Origin: Bryocella elongata
GTDB lineage: Bacteria; Acidobacteriota; Terriglobia; Terriglobales; Acidobacteriaceae
Length of the DNA stretch: 64,000 nt
NCBI RefSeq assembly: GCF_900108185.1
Contig: NZ_FNVA01000005.1
Location: 124,001-188,000 of the forward strand
Reading direction: 5' to 3'
Position numbers and translations under genes: made by a program. Below the pieces are notes generated by a model, which was not told the origin of the DNA, searched no databases, and saw nothing but the letters and a program-made list of their open reading frames with translations. Positions 29,124 through 36,717 of the stretch are shown piece after piece. Position 1 is the first letter of the stretch. Every line of letters starts with the position of its first letter.

Positions 29124-30314
29124 ATGCCTATCACGTTCTCCAACAAACCCGGCCTCGTCATCTACCTCACCGCCGGCGATCCCGACCTCGCCACCACGCG
29201 CGACATGGCCATCGCCGCCATCGACAACGGCGCCGACGTCATCGAGCTCGGCGTGCCCTTCAGCGACCCCCTCGCCGATGGCCCTGTGATCCAACGCGCG
29301 TCCGAGCGTGCCGTCGCACGAGGCACACGCCTCACCGACGTCCTCGGCATCTGCAAAGAGATCCGCGCCGCCCGTCCCAACGCCGGCCTCATCCTCTTCA
29401 GCTATCTCAATCCTGTATTGCAGTTCGCTAAAGTCCAGCAGAAAATCGCTGGGGAAATCGACGCCAGAGCCGAAGGAGAAGCTAAGTACGTCCGGGTCAT
29501 TAGTCCTTCAGGCATGTATGCGCACGTAAAACTTCGGATCGAGCCGAATGCCGAAGGTATGGGGCTGGACTTCAGTGTTGCTCCTGATTTTGCCACAGGA
29601 TTTGATGCACTCAGCTCTGATCCGCGCATCAGCCCGATAAGCGCCGAATATATTCCAGAGATCGAAGCTGCTGTACGAGACGCCGCTCGCGATGGCATGA
29701 CTGCTGGACACGAGAGGGTCGATATCAGAGTCGTGTTGACGGGTGGTTCAAGTCACGAGATTGAGTCGAGTCCAACCGCTTTTCGTGCTGCGGCCTCGAT
29801 GGCGTTCACGGAGGCAGCTCAAAAGGCCAATCCTGTAGTCCGCATAGGCATGGACGCATTCGCGAAGGCCGCGAAAGAAGCCGGAGCCGATGGCGTGCTA
29901 CTCACTGACATGATCGTCGAGGAAGCCGCCGACTATCTCCGCGTGATGCACGAGCACGGCCTCGCGCCCGTCTTCCTCGCCGCGCCCACCTCGCCCGACG
30001 CTCGCCTCAAAGCCATCGCCGAAAACTCCGGGGGCTTCGTCTACGCCATCTCCCGCACCGGCATCACGGGCACGCAGCAGGAGCTCGCCGTCGGGGCCAA
30101 GGAGTTAGTCCAGCGCATCAAGCAATTCACCACACTGCCCGTCGCGCTCGGCTTCGGCGTCTCCACGCCTGAGCACGTGAAGACCGTAGGCGAGTTCGCC
30201 GACGCAGCCGTCATCGGCTCGGCCATCGTCGCGCTCATCGAGAAGACGCTCGCAGCCGAAGCTCCTGCGGCAGTCGGAGCATTCGTCGCCAGTCTAAGAG
30301 GAGGCGTCGCGTGA
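29124..30314 (+). CDS. trpA: tryptophan synthase alpha chain with an inserted EF-G domain-IV-like module
   Basis: A 396-residue protein where the family norm is about 260. Residues 1-98 and 239-396 are ordinary TrpA: IELGVPFSDPLADGPVIQRA carries the catalytic Glu41 and Asp52; GADGVLLTDMIVEEA, GGFVYAISRTGITG (Tyr) and GFGVSTPEHV follow. Residues 99-238 are not TrpA. They match domain IV of elongation factor G: GMYAHVKLRIEPNAEGMG, EYIPEIEAAVRDAARDGM, SSHEIESSPTAF and AAASMAFTEAAQKANPV. Removing exactly 140 codons yields SYLNPVVRIGMDAFAKAAKE, a normal TrpA sequence. The insert follows the strand that ends near the alpha-beta subunit interface of the E. coli enzyme, before helix 3 (inference from alignment by eye). 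GTGA overlap couples it to the next gene. Confidence 0.93.
   Translation: MPITFSNKPGLVIYLTAGDPDLATTRDMAIAAIDNGADVIELGVPFSDPLADGPVIQRASERAVARGTRLTDVLGICKEIRAARPNAGLILFSYLNPVLQFAKVQQKIAGEIDARAEGEAKYVRVISPSGMYAHVKLRIEPNAEGMGLDFSVAPDFATGFDALSSDPRISPISAEYIPEIEAAVRDAARDGMTAGHERVDIRVVLTGGSSHEIESSPTAFRAAASMAFTEAAQKANPVVRIGMDAFAKAAKEAGADGVLLTDMIVEEAADYLRVMHEHGLAPVFLAAPTSPDARLKAIAENSGGFVYAISRTGITGTQQELAVGAKELVQRIKQFTTLPVALGFGVSTPEHVKTVGEFADAAVIGSAIVALIEKTLAAEAPAAVGAFVASLRGGVA
29418..29837 (+). other. 420-bp in-frame insertion in trpA, bounded by 10-bp direct repeats
   Basis: CAATCCTGTA occurs at 29408-29417 and again at 29828-29837, exactly 420 bp apart, a multiple of three. The enclosed DNA is open in the trpA frame and encodes an EF-G domain-IV-like fold. 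Its codons look less GC-rich than the flanking trpA (for example caaaaggccaatcctgta). The repeat could be a target duplication, a recombination microhomology, or convergence, because EF-G domain IV itself normally ends in ANPV. Confidence 0.85.
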
Positions 30315-30751
30315 GCTTCGATGGGCTGGGACAAACGGTTCCGGGACTCGAGACCCTCTGGCAGTGGTTCGGCTATTGGCCATCCTTTCATGATGCCGAG
30401 GTCACGGAGCTTTGTCTTAAGAGGGAAGTCGAGTCGGAGGTGCGGGTTCACGCATTCGAGATGACGAGCGAAGTTACATCGTCCGGTCACTATCGAACGG
30501 TGAAGCACGCGACGGTGATCTTTAAACTTGAGGATGTTACGGGTTCGGAATTGAACGGCTTCAATCACCAGAATGTGCTCGCGGGCCTCGATGTTGAGGT
30601 GGCAAGCGACGGCGTGAAGCTCATGCTGGAACACTGTTACGGACTCAACGGCTTCATCTCGGCAAAGCGCATGCGCGTAGCAATTGAACCCGGAATTCCG
30701 CCGGGAAGCGTCTACGCCAGGAGCCAGGCTCAAGGAGATTCGTCCGCATGA
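30311..30751 (+). CDS. Imm50-like small protein
   Basis: A 146-residue protein with LWQWFGYWPSFHDAEVTELC near the N-terminus; the W-P-SFHDAEV motif is typical of the Imm50 immunity-protein family and its housekeeping-like relatives. The remainder is beta-rich (KHATVIFKLEDVTGSELNGF, SDGVKLMLEHCYGLNG). Imm50-type proteins protect against polymorphic toxins, but no toxin gene is nearby. GTG 30311 overlaps the trpA stop (GTGA), so it is translated with the trp operon. It is the second non-canonical small gene in this operon; function in tryptophan synthesis is not expected. Confidence 0.7.
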   Translation: MSFDGLGQTVPGLETLWQWFGYWPSFHDAEVTELCLKREVESEVRVHAFEMTSEVTSSGHYRTVKHATVIFKLEDVTGSELNGFNHQNVLAGLDVEVASDGVKLMLEHCYGLNGFISAKRMRVAIEPGIPPGSVYARSQAQGDSSA

Positions 30752-30855
30752 ACACTGCGCGAAACTTCTATCATCGACCCACAGAGACAACTTTCGCGCG
30801 TCGCAGGGCGCGCCATCACATCGGGAGCCGCGAAGGCTCCGAGGCAGGGGACGGC

Positions 30856-31197
30856 ATGGAGATCGCAGACTGGCGTAACAAGATCGATGAACTGGACGAG
30901 CAGATCGTGGCCCTGCTCTGCGAACGAGCCGCTGCCGCCATCGAGATCGGCAAGCTCAAGGCACAGGCCGCATCGCCCGTCTACGAGCCCAAGCGCGAAC
31001 AGGTCGTCTATGACCGCGCCCGCGCCAAGGCCGCCAGCCGCCAGCCCGAGTCGCTCTCCGGCACGCAGATCCAGGACATCTATGAACGCATCATGGACGT
31101 CATGCGTTCGCTGCAGAAGCCTGCGGATACAGCCCAGGCCGGCGAAGACAAGCGGCACCCGCAGCAGCCTTACATTCCCCGGCAGAACCAACGCTAG
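30856..31197 (+). CDS. aroQ: chorismate mutase, AroQ class
   Basis: A 113-residue all-helical chorismate mutase: WRNKIDELDEQIVALLCERA, AAAIEIGKLKA, PVYEPKREQVV with the active-site Arg, Lys and Glu of the AroQ fold, then a charged tail. It converts chorismate to prephenate for Phe and Tyr. I choose ATG 30856 because AGGGGA lies just upstream and the fold starts there. The frame is open from ATG 30748, which overlaps the Imm50-like stop as ATGA and would add 36 non-conserved basic residues. A GGAGCC/GGCTCC hairpin lies in that segment. It is followed by DAHP synthase, an old arrangement for feedback control by complex formation. Confidence 0.88.
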   Translation: MEIADWRNKIDELDEQIVALLCERAAAAIEIGKLKAQAASPVYEPKREQVVYDRARAKAASRQPESLSGTQIQDIYERIMDVMRSLQKPADTAQAGEDKRHPQQPYIPRQNQR

Positions 31198-31243
31198 GTC
31201 ACGCTCCGCCGTGACAGACAAGCTTGAAGAAAAGGACAAAGCA

Positions 31244-32287
31244 ATGATCGTCGCAATGCAGGACCAGGCAACGGATGAACAGATCACAACCGTAATTGAG
31301 CGCATGGTGGAGCTTGGCTTCAACGTGCACCGCACCACAGGCGAAGCGCAAACCATCCTCGCGGGCGTCGGCACCCCCGCCCACTTCGAGGTCACCGAGT
31401 TCCAGGTGCTGCCCGGCGTGCACCAGGCCTACCGCATCAGCTCGCCCTACAAGCTCGCGGGCCGCGGCTTCCGCCCGGAAGGCACCCGCATCACCTTCCC
31501 CAACGGCGTCGTCGTCGGTGGCGAAGAGGTCGTCGTCATGTCCGGCCCCTGCTCGGTGGAGTCGCGCGATCAGATCCGCCTCAGCGCGAAGCAGGTTGCC
31601 GCCGCGGGCTGCCAGTTCCTTCGTGGCGGAGCCTACAAGCCCCGCAGCTCACCCTACAGCTTCCAGGGCATGGGCCTCGAAGGCCTCAAGATCATGCGCG
31701 AGGCCGCCGATGAATACGGCCTTCTCGTCATCACCGAGGTCATGGAGATCTCGCAGATCGAGCCCATGCTCGAGTACATCGACTGCTTCCAGGTCGGCGC
31801 GCGCAACATGCAGAACTTCAACCTGCTGCGTGAGCTTGGCAACGTGCGCAAGCCCGTGCTGATGAAGCGCGGCATCGCCGCCACCATCGAGGAGGTCCTG
31901 CTCTCCGCCGAGTACATCCTCTCCGGCGGCAACTACGACCTCATGCTCTGCGAGCGCGGCATCCGCACCTTCGAGACCTACACCCGCAACACGTATGACA
32001 TCTCCGCGATCCCCGTGCTCAAGAAGCTCACGCATCTTCCCGTACTCGGCGACCCTTCGCACGGCGTGGGCAAGCGAGAGTTCGTCCCCGCCATGGCGCT
32101 CGCTTCCGTTGCCGCCGGAGCCGACGGCCTGCTGATGGAGATGCACCCCAACCCCGACAAGGCCATGAGCGATGGCGCACAGTCCTTGTTCCCCGAGCAG
32201 CTGAACCAGCTCATGGCGAAGCTGCATCAGCTCGCGCCGGTGGTCGATCGCAAGCTCGCTCCTGCTGTCGTTCCGGCGCACGCGTAA
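31244..32287 (+). CDS. aroF: 3-deoxy-7-phosphoheptulonate (DAHP) synthase, type I-beta
   Basis: A 347-residue first enzyme of the shikimate pathway. An N-terminal ferredoxin-like regulatory domain (MIVAMQDQATDEQITTVIER, residues 1-70) precedes the barrel with VVVMSGPCSVESRDQ, FLRGGAYKPRSSPYSFQGMG, QVGARNMQNFNLL, LMKRGIAATIEE, LCERGIRTFE and LGDPSHGVGKRE (metal and PEP residues). This is the Thermotoga-like class, whose N-terminal domain binds Tyr or Phe. ATG 31244 has AAGGAC upstream; GTG 31211 in frame is the alternative start. A strong terminator follows, so it ends the trpB-trpA-aroQ-aroF operon. Confidence 0.95.
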   Translation: MIVAMQDQATDEQITTVIERMVELGFNVHRTTGEAQTILAGVGTPAHFEVTEFQVLPGVHQAYRISSPYKLAGRGFRPEGTRITFPNGVVVGGEEVVVMSGPCSVESRDQIRLSAKQVAAAGCQFLRGGAYKPRSSPYSFQGMGLEGLKIMREAADEYGLLVITEVMEISQIEPMLEYIDCFQVGARNMQNFNLLRELGNVRKPVLMKRGIAATIEEVLLSAEYILSGGNYDLMLCERGIRTFETYTRNTYDISAIPVLKKLTHLPVLGDPSHGVGKREFVPAMALASVAAGADGLLMEMHPNPDKAMSDGAQSLFPEQLNQLMAKLHQLAPVVDRKLAPAVVPAHA

Positions 32288-32301
32288 GTGCCGCAAAGGC
32301 C

Positions 32302-32336
32302 ACGGCCGCAGACAAGCTTCGTCTGCGGCCGTTTGC
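32302..32336. terminator. intrinsic terminator closing the trp/aro operon
   Basis: A 12-bp perfect stem, ACGGCCGCAGAC (32302-32313) with GTCTGCGGCCGT (32321-32332), then TTTG. It also serves the convergent TlpA-like gene. Confidence 0.85.
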
Positions 32337-32359
32337 AGGCGGTACCTGCGTGATCGTCG

Positions 32360-33214
32360 CTAGAGCTTCAGTCCAGCCTTCTGCAGCATCAGCAGGAACT
32401 GCCTCTGCGTGCGGCCGTCCATGCCAACCGCTGCCAGCTTGCCTTCGCGGGTGAAGACGTAAGTTCTGGGAAGGCTGTTGACGTGGTATCGGTCCTCGGT
32501 CTTGCGGCCCGGATCATAGATCACGTTGATGTGGTTGAACGATCCATGCAGCAGGTTGAAGACCTTCATCTCGTCTTCGTCCGTCACCGAAAGCACGACC
32601 AGTCCCTGCGACGCATAATGTTCCGCGATCACGTCAAGATTTGGCAGCTCGACGCGGCAAGGAGGGCACCACGTCGCCCAGAAGTTCAGCAGCACGATCT
32701 TGCCGCGCAGCTCGCTCATCGTCCACTTCTTGCCCTTGCCATCCTTCAACGTGAAGTCAGCCTTCGCAACATCGTCATCCTCATGCTCAAGCCCCTTCAT
32801 CGCCGCGTCGTACTGAGTGTCCTGCGTAGCCGGGCCGCCTACGTGCATGCCTTCGTAGCGCGCCAGCTCGGCGAGCTCGTGATACGGCTCCGCCGGCTTT
32901 CCTGGCGCGGACTCAGGGACGGGCGCCTCCGCGAGCGCAGAGCTCAGTGCATCGGTGACGGCCTGCAGGTTGTCATGCCCGGGGTCGCCCTCCGTCGAGA
33001 GGTGCGCCAGCCCCACGGCCAGCGAGAGTTTCGGCTTGCCCGCAGGAAGTGCCGCGATCTCCCGAGCGATGGCGCCCGTCCGAGGCCCGCGTTCGGCCTC
33101 TGGCAACGCGCGCAGTCCACGGATCTCCTTGGTAATCGAGTCGGGCGTAGCCTGCGCTCCGGCAATCATCGCGGCGGAGCTCAGCAGGGCAGCAGTTAGC
33201 AGTGCAACTTTCAT
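32360..33214 (-). CDS. TlpA-like thiol-disulfide oxidoreductase, periplasmic
   Basis: A 284-residue exported protein with a signal peptide (MKVALLTAALLSSAAMIAGA). The N-terminal 120 residues are helical and unfamiliar; from about residue 140 a thioredoxin fold follows with FWATWCPPCRVELPNLDVIA (redox CPPC), the strand YASQGLVVLSVTDE and cis-Pro region NSLPRTYVFTREGKLAAVG. It likely reduces or matures periplasmic thiols. ATG 33214 was chosen because AGAGGGG precedes it and the signal peptide starts there. Confidence 0.88.
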   Translation of the reverse strand: MKVALLTAALLSSAAMIAGAQATPDSITKEIRGLRALPEAERGPRTGAIAREIAALPAGKPKLSLAVGLAHLSTEGDPGHDNLQAVTDALSSALAEAPVPESAPGKPAEPYHELAELARYEGMHVGGPATQDTQYDAAMKGLEHEDDDVAKADFTLKDGKGKKWTMSELRGKIVLLNFWATWCPPCRVELPNLDVIAEHYASQGLVVLSVTDEDEMKVFNLLHGSFNHINVIYDPGRKTEDRYHVNSLPRTYVFTREGKLAAVGMDGRTQRQFLLMLQKAGLKL

Positions 33215-33314
33215 CGTGAACCCCTCTGCAGTTGGTTGTACGGCGGGTATCACGCTACCACAGCACGCACCCAGGACCTAACGCCTGCTTGCTAAGATCG
33301 AAGGAACGAACACC

Positions 33315-34160
33315 GTGTCGAGACCGTCCACCTTGCGTCGCATCGTCGTCAAACTCGGAACCAACGTCATCATGCGGCCCGATGGCCGCGTGGCCCTGGG
33401 ACTTCTCTGCGGCCTTGTCGAACAGATGGCCGCCCTTCGCGCCGATGGCCTCGAGGTCCTCGTCGTCAGCTCCGGCGCAGTAGGCCTCGGCATGGATCGC
33501 CTCGGCATCCATACACGGCCCAACAACGTGGCGCAGGTGCAGGCATGCGCGGCCATTGGCCAGTCGCGGCTGATGGCGCTCTACGACAGTGTCTTTGACC
33601 GCCTCAGCTGCCCCATCGCGCAGGTTCTCCTCACCGAGGATGACTTCCGCGATCCCGCGCGTCACGCCAACCTTCGCGCCACGCTCGACGCTCTGCTCAC
33701 CATGGGCGTCATCCCCATCGTCAACGAGAACGACACCGTCTCGACGATGGAACTCGACCGCCCCGCCGAAGGCGCCAACAAGCCGGAACGAATCTTTGGC
33801 GACAACGACAAGCTCTCCGCGCTGCTGGTCAAGCACATTGGCGCGGACCTTCTCGTGCTGCTCTCCGACGTCGATGGCCTTTACGATCGCAACCCCGAGG
33901 CTGAGGACGCGAAGCTCATCGAGCACGTCGATGTCATCGACGACTCCGTGCTGGCGCTCGCCGTGGGCGGCAACGGTCGCGGCCGAGGCGGGATGATCTC
34001 CAAGCTGGAGAGCGCGCGCATTGTGCTGCGCGCGGGCAAGCAGGTGGTCATCGCCAACGGCCGCACGCCCGGCGTGCTGGACAAGATCGTCGCAGGCCAG
34101 AATATCGGCACTCGCTTCGCGGCGCTGCCTCTTGGCGCGTTCGAAGGAGACCAGTGGTGA
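33315..34160 (+). CDS. proB: glutamate 5-kinase lacking the PUA domain
   Basis: A 281-residue amino-acid kinase: IVVKLGTNVI (phosphate loop), VLVVSSGAVGLGMDRL, NNVAQVQACAAIGQ, GVIPIVNENDTVSTMEL, FGDNDKLSALLVKHI, LLVLLSDVDGLYDRNP and GGMISKLESARIV. It phosphorylates glutamate in proline synthesis. The E. coli enzyme has a C-terminal RNA-binding-like PUA domain; here the protein ends after the kinase domain, as in some bacteria. Start GTG 33315 has AAGGAA upstream. It overlaps proA by seven bases. Confidence 0.95.
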   Translation: MSRPSTLRRIVVKLGTNVIMRPDGRVALGLLCGLVEQMAALRADGLEVLVVSSGAVGLGMDRLGIHTRPNNVAQVQACAAIGQSRLMALYDSVFDRLSCPIAQVLLTEDDFRDPARHANLRATLDALLTMGVIPIVNENDTVSTMELDRPAEGANKPERIFGDNDKLSALLVKHIGADLLVLLSDVDGLYDRNPEAEDAKLIEHVDVIDDSVLALAVGGNGRGRGGMISKLESARIVLRAGKQVVIANGRTPGVLDKIVAGQNIGTRFAALPLGAFEGDQW

Positions 34161-35569
34161 GCGCCGCTGCGAAAGACGCAACACGCGCCGAGGGTACGCA
34201 CGTGACCACGCGCTCCATGGCAGAGGCCGCCAAGCGTGCCTCGCGTGGGCTCGCGCCGCTCAGCGAAGATCGTCGCAACGCTGCGCTGGAAGCGATGGCG
34301 AATGCGCTTGAGGCCCATGCCGCGGAGCTTCTTGCTGCAAGCGCCGAAGACGTACTCGCCGCCGAGCACGCGACCGAGAAGCTTCCCGCTGCAACCCTCT
34401 CGCGCCTCAAGCTCAACGCAACCAAGCTCGCCGAGATGGTGGCGCAGGTGCGCTCCGTCGCGGCGTTGCCGGACCCTCTCGGCCGCACCCTCGACGCCAT
34501 CGAGCTCGACGACCAGGATCCCTCCACAACTTCGGGTGCCCCGGGTCCCTCGCATCTGGGGAACCGGGATCAGCCTGCCACAAACGCAGGCCTTCATCTC
34601 ACCAAGCTCTCCGTCCCCCTCGGCGTGCTGGCGGTTATCTTCGAAGCCCGTCCCGACGCCGTCACCCAGATTGCGTCGCTCGCGATCAAGAGCGGCAACG
34701 CAGTCCTGCTCAAGCCCGGCAAAGAGGTGGAGCGCACGGCTGCGGCAATCGTCCACGTGCTGCGCGAAGCGCTTGCAAGCGTCGATCTTCCCGCGGATTC
34801 CGTCGCCCTCGTCGTCGGGCGCGAGCGCACCAACGAACTGCTCACGATGCACGACCTCATCGACCTCGCCATCCCCCGCGGCTCCAAGCAGCTCGTCGAT
34901 TACGTGATGGCCAACTCGCGTATTCCCGTGCTCGGCCACAGCGAAGGCATCTGCCATATCTACGTCGATCGCGCCGCCAACGAAGAGCTCGCCATGCGCG
35001 TCATCGAAGACGCCAAGAGCGACTACCCGGCTGCCTGCAACGCCGTCGAGACCGTCCTCGTGCATCGCGAGATCGCCACCGAGTTCCTGCCGAAGCTCGC
35101 CGAGCACCTTCGCGCACGGGGCATCACCCTGCACGGCGATGCCATCACGCAGCAGATCCTGCGTGGCATGGAGATCCTGCCTGTCCACGACTGGCACACC
35201 GAGTATGGCGAACTGGAGCTCTCGCTCGGCATCGTCAGCTCGCTCGATGCGGCCATCGACCACATCCACACGCATGGCTCGTCGCACACGGAGAGCATTC
35301 TCACCGAAGACCCCATTGCCGCCGAGCGCTTCCTGCGCGAGGTCGATGCCGCAGGCGTCTTCCACAACGCGTCCACAAGATTCGCAGATGGTTTCCGCTA
35401 CGGCTTCGGCGCCGAGGTGGGCATCAGTACGTCGAAGTTCCACGCCCGCGGCCCGGTCGGCCTCGAAGGCCTCACCACCTACAAATACGTCCTTCGCGGC
35501 GCAGGCCACACCGCTGGCGACTACCGCGGAGCGGACGGACGAAGCTTCACCCATCGTCGTAAGCTGTAG
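34154..35569 (+). CDS. proA: gamma-glutamyl phosphate reductase with a repeat-derived insertion
   Basis: A 471-residue aldehyde-dehydrogenase-fold enzyme giving glutamate semialdehyde. KLSVPLGVLAVIFEARPDAV, LIDLAIPRGSKQLVDYVM, DYPAACNAVETVLVH (catalytic Cys) and ARGPVGLEGLTTYKYVL are as expected. The family length is about 415-430; the N-terminus is extended and, between TLDAIELDD and GLHLTKLSVPLG, there are roughly 25 extra residues (QDPSTTSGAPGPSHLGNRDQ) encoded by a dispersed genomic repeat (34525-34548 core). ATG 34205 or GTG 34154 could start it; the former lacks overlap with proB. It is coupled to proB. Confidence 0.94.
   Translation: MVSAAAKDATRAEGTHVTTRSMAEAAKRASRGLAPLSEDRRNAALEAMANALEAHAAELLAASAEDVLAAEHATEKLPAATLSRLKLNATKLAEMVAQVRSVAALPDPLGRTLDAIELDDQDPSTTSGAPGPSHLGNRDQPATNAGLHLTKLSVPLGVLAVIFEARPDAVTQIASLAIKSGNAVLLKPGKEVERTAAAIVHVLREALASVDLPADSVALVVGRERTNELLTMHDLIDLAIPRGSKQLVDYVMANSRIPVLGHSEGICHIYVDRAANEELAMRVIEDAKSDYPAACNAVETVLVHREIATEFLPKLAEHLRARGITLHGDAITQQILRGMEILPVHDWHTEYGELELSLGIVSSLDAAIDHIHTHGSSHTESILTEDPIAAERFLREVDAAGVFHNASTRFADGFRYGFGAEVGISTSKFHARGPVGLEGLTTYKYVLRGAGHTAGDYRGADGRSFTHRRKL
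34525..34548. repeat. dispersed GC-rich repeat (CGGGTGCCCCGGGTCC family), copy 2, inside proA
   Basis: It matches the intergenic copy at 21241-21264 at 22 of 24 bases with an exact 16-bp core. Here it lies in frame within the proA coding sequence, as part of a 70-80 bp stretch that has no counterpart in typical ProA. Confidence 0.75.
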
Positions 35570-35574
35570 ACGCG

Positions 35575-36441
35575 ATGGCAACCCGCGTCCTCATCCTCGG
35601 CAATGGCCTCATCGGCGCATCCATCGGACTCGCGCTGAAGAACCTCGCCTCGTTCGAAGGAGAGGTGATCGGTTGGGATGCGAACCCCGCGGAGTCCGCA
35701 AAGGCCCTTGAGATCGGCGCACTCGATCGCGTGCTTGCCGCGAGCGACGAGGCCTTCGCGCCCTACTCCGCCGACATCTACGTCCTCGCGACGCCTGTGC
35801 TTCCCATCCTCGACTGGCTCAAGCGACTCGCGCCTGTGCTTCACGAAGGCCAGCTTGTGACCGACGTTGGCAGCACCAAAGCCGAGATCTGCGCGCTCGC
35901 AGACAAGCTCTACAACGGGCCCGGCCACGCAGCATTTCTCCCCGGTCATCCCATGGCAGGCAAGGAGTCCGGCGGAGCCGCCCTCGCCGAAGCTTCGCTC
36001 TTCCAGAGAGCGACCTGGCTCTTCACTCCCATCGCAGAGCCGACCCCCATCGAAGCTGAATGGCGTGCCCTCGTCACCGCCTTCGGCGCCAACGTCCGCG
36101 ACATCGACCCCGAGCAGCACGACGAGGTCTGCGCCTGGGTCTCGCATCTCCCGCAGATGCTCTCCACCGCTCTTGCCGCGCTGTTGGTCGATACCTTCGC
36201 CTCCGACCCAGCCGGCATGGCCGCCGTCGAGGCCATCGGGGGCCGCGCCCTGCGCGAGACCACTCGTCTTGGCGCCAGCCCCTACAGCATGTGGCGCGAC
36301 ATTGCCATGACCAACACCGACAACATCGCCGCCACGCTCCTCGCGCTTGAACAGCGCCTCCAGCATCTGCGCGAGAACCTCCGCACGCCCGAGCTGCGCG
36401 AGGAGTTCTCTACAGCAAATCGGTTTCGGGCGAAGAGCTAG
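35575..36441 (+). CDS. tyrA: prephenate dehydrogenase
   Basis: A 288-residue monofunctional TyrA: Rossmann motif VLILGNGLIGASIGLALK, the NAD-selecting Asp in VIGWDANP, then VTDVGSTKAEI, FLPGHPMAGKESGG (prephenate His), FQRATWLFTP and the helical C-terminal dimer domain with AWVSHLPQMLS. It makes 4-hydroxyphenylpyruvate for tyrosine. It starts five bases after proA; TAAGCT (35560-35565) within the proA end lies 9 nt before its ATG, suggesting a possible internal promoter. With aroF and aroQ it supplies most of the Tyr branch. Confidence 0.95.
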   Translation: MATRVLILGNGLIGASIGLALKNLASFEGEVIGWDANPAESAKALEIGALDRVLAASDEAFAPYSADIYVLATPVLPILDWLKRLAPVLHEGQLVTDVGSTKAEICALADKLYNGPGHAAFLPGHPMAGKESGGAALAEASLFQRATWLFTPIAEPTPIEAEWRALVTAFGANVRDIDPEQHDEVCAWVSHLPQMLSTALAALLVDTFASDPAGMAAVEAIGGRALRETTRLGASPYSMWRDIAMTNTDNIAATLLALEQRLQHLRENLRTPELREEFSTANRFRAKS

Positions 36442-36540
36442 CGGATCTCCCCACGCAGCACCCGGAACGCCGATCATCGAGCTTCGTACTTGGTGCCAAA
36501 CCGCCTACTCAGGTAGCATCGAATCATCTGGAGGATTTGC

Positions 36541-36654
36541 ATGGGGCACGAGGCCGACAAGAAGCTTTGGATCGACAAGTACTGGATGTTTCTGCTGATT
36601 GCGTTTGGTGTCAGCTGCGTTCTCGGCATCATCTTCTTCCAGCCGCACTTCTAG
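36541..36654 (+). CDS. 37-residue single-span membrane protein
   Basis: A 38-codon frame: MGHEADKKLWIDKYWMFLLI then AFGVSCVLGIIFFQPHF. A charged N-terminus (DKKLWIDKYW) precedes one hydrophobic segment of about 20 residues. TGGAGGAT sits seven bases upstream as a strong Shine-Dalgarno, and TAGCAT (36514-36519) is a candidate -10. The combination of an excellent ribosome-binding site and a clean transmembrane pattern argues for a real gene despite its size. It is shorter than usual annotation cut-offs. I do not recognise the family; small membrane regulators and respiratory-complex subunits have this form. Confidence 0.65.
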   Translation: MGHEADKKLWIDKYWMFLLIAFGVSCVLGIIFFQPHF

Positions 36655-36717
36655 TGCGGACGCTGCAGCCCGGGATCTCCCCGGGCGCAGTCAGGGCTCG
36701 TAGGGTACGGGGTAGTG

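Noticed and set aside
29418-29837. The trpA insert as an intein
   Set aside because: It lacks a Cys/Ser first residue, block motifs and a terminal His-Asn; its sequence matches EF-G domain IV instead.
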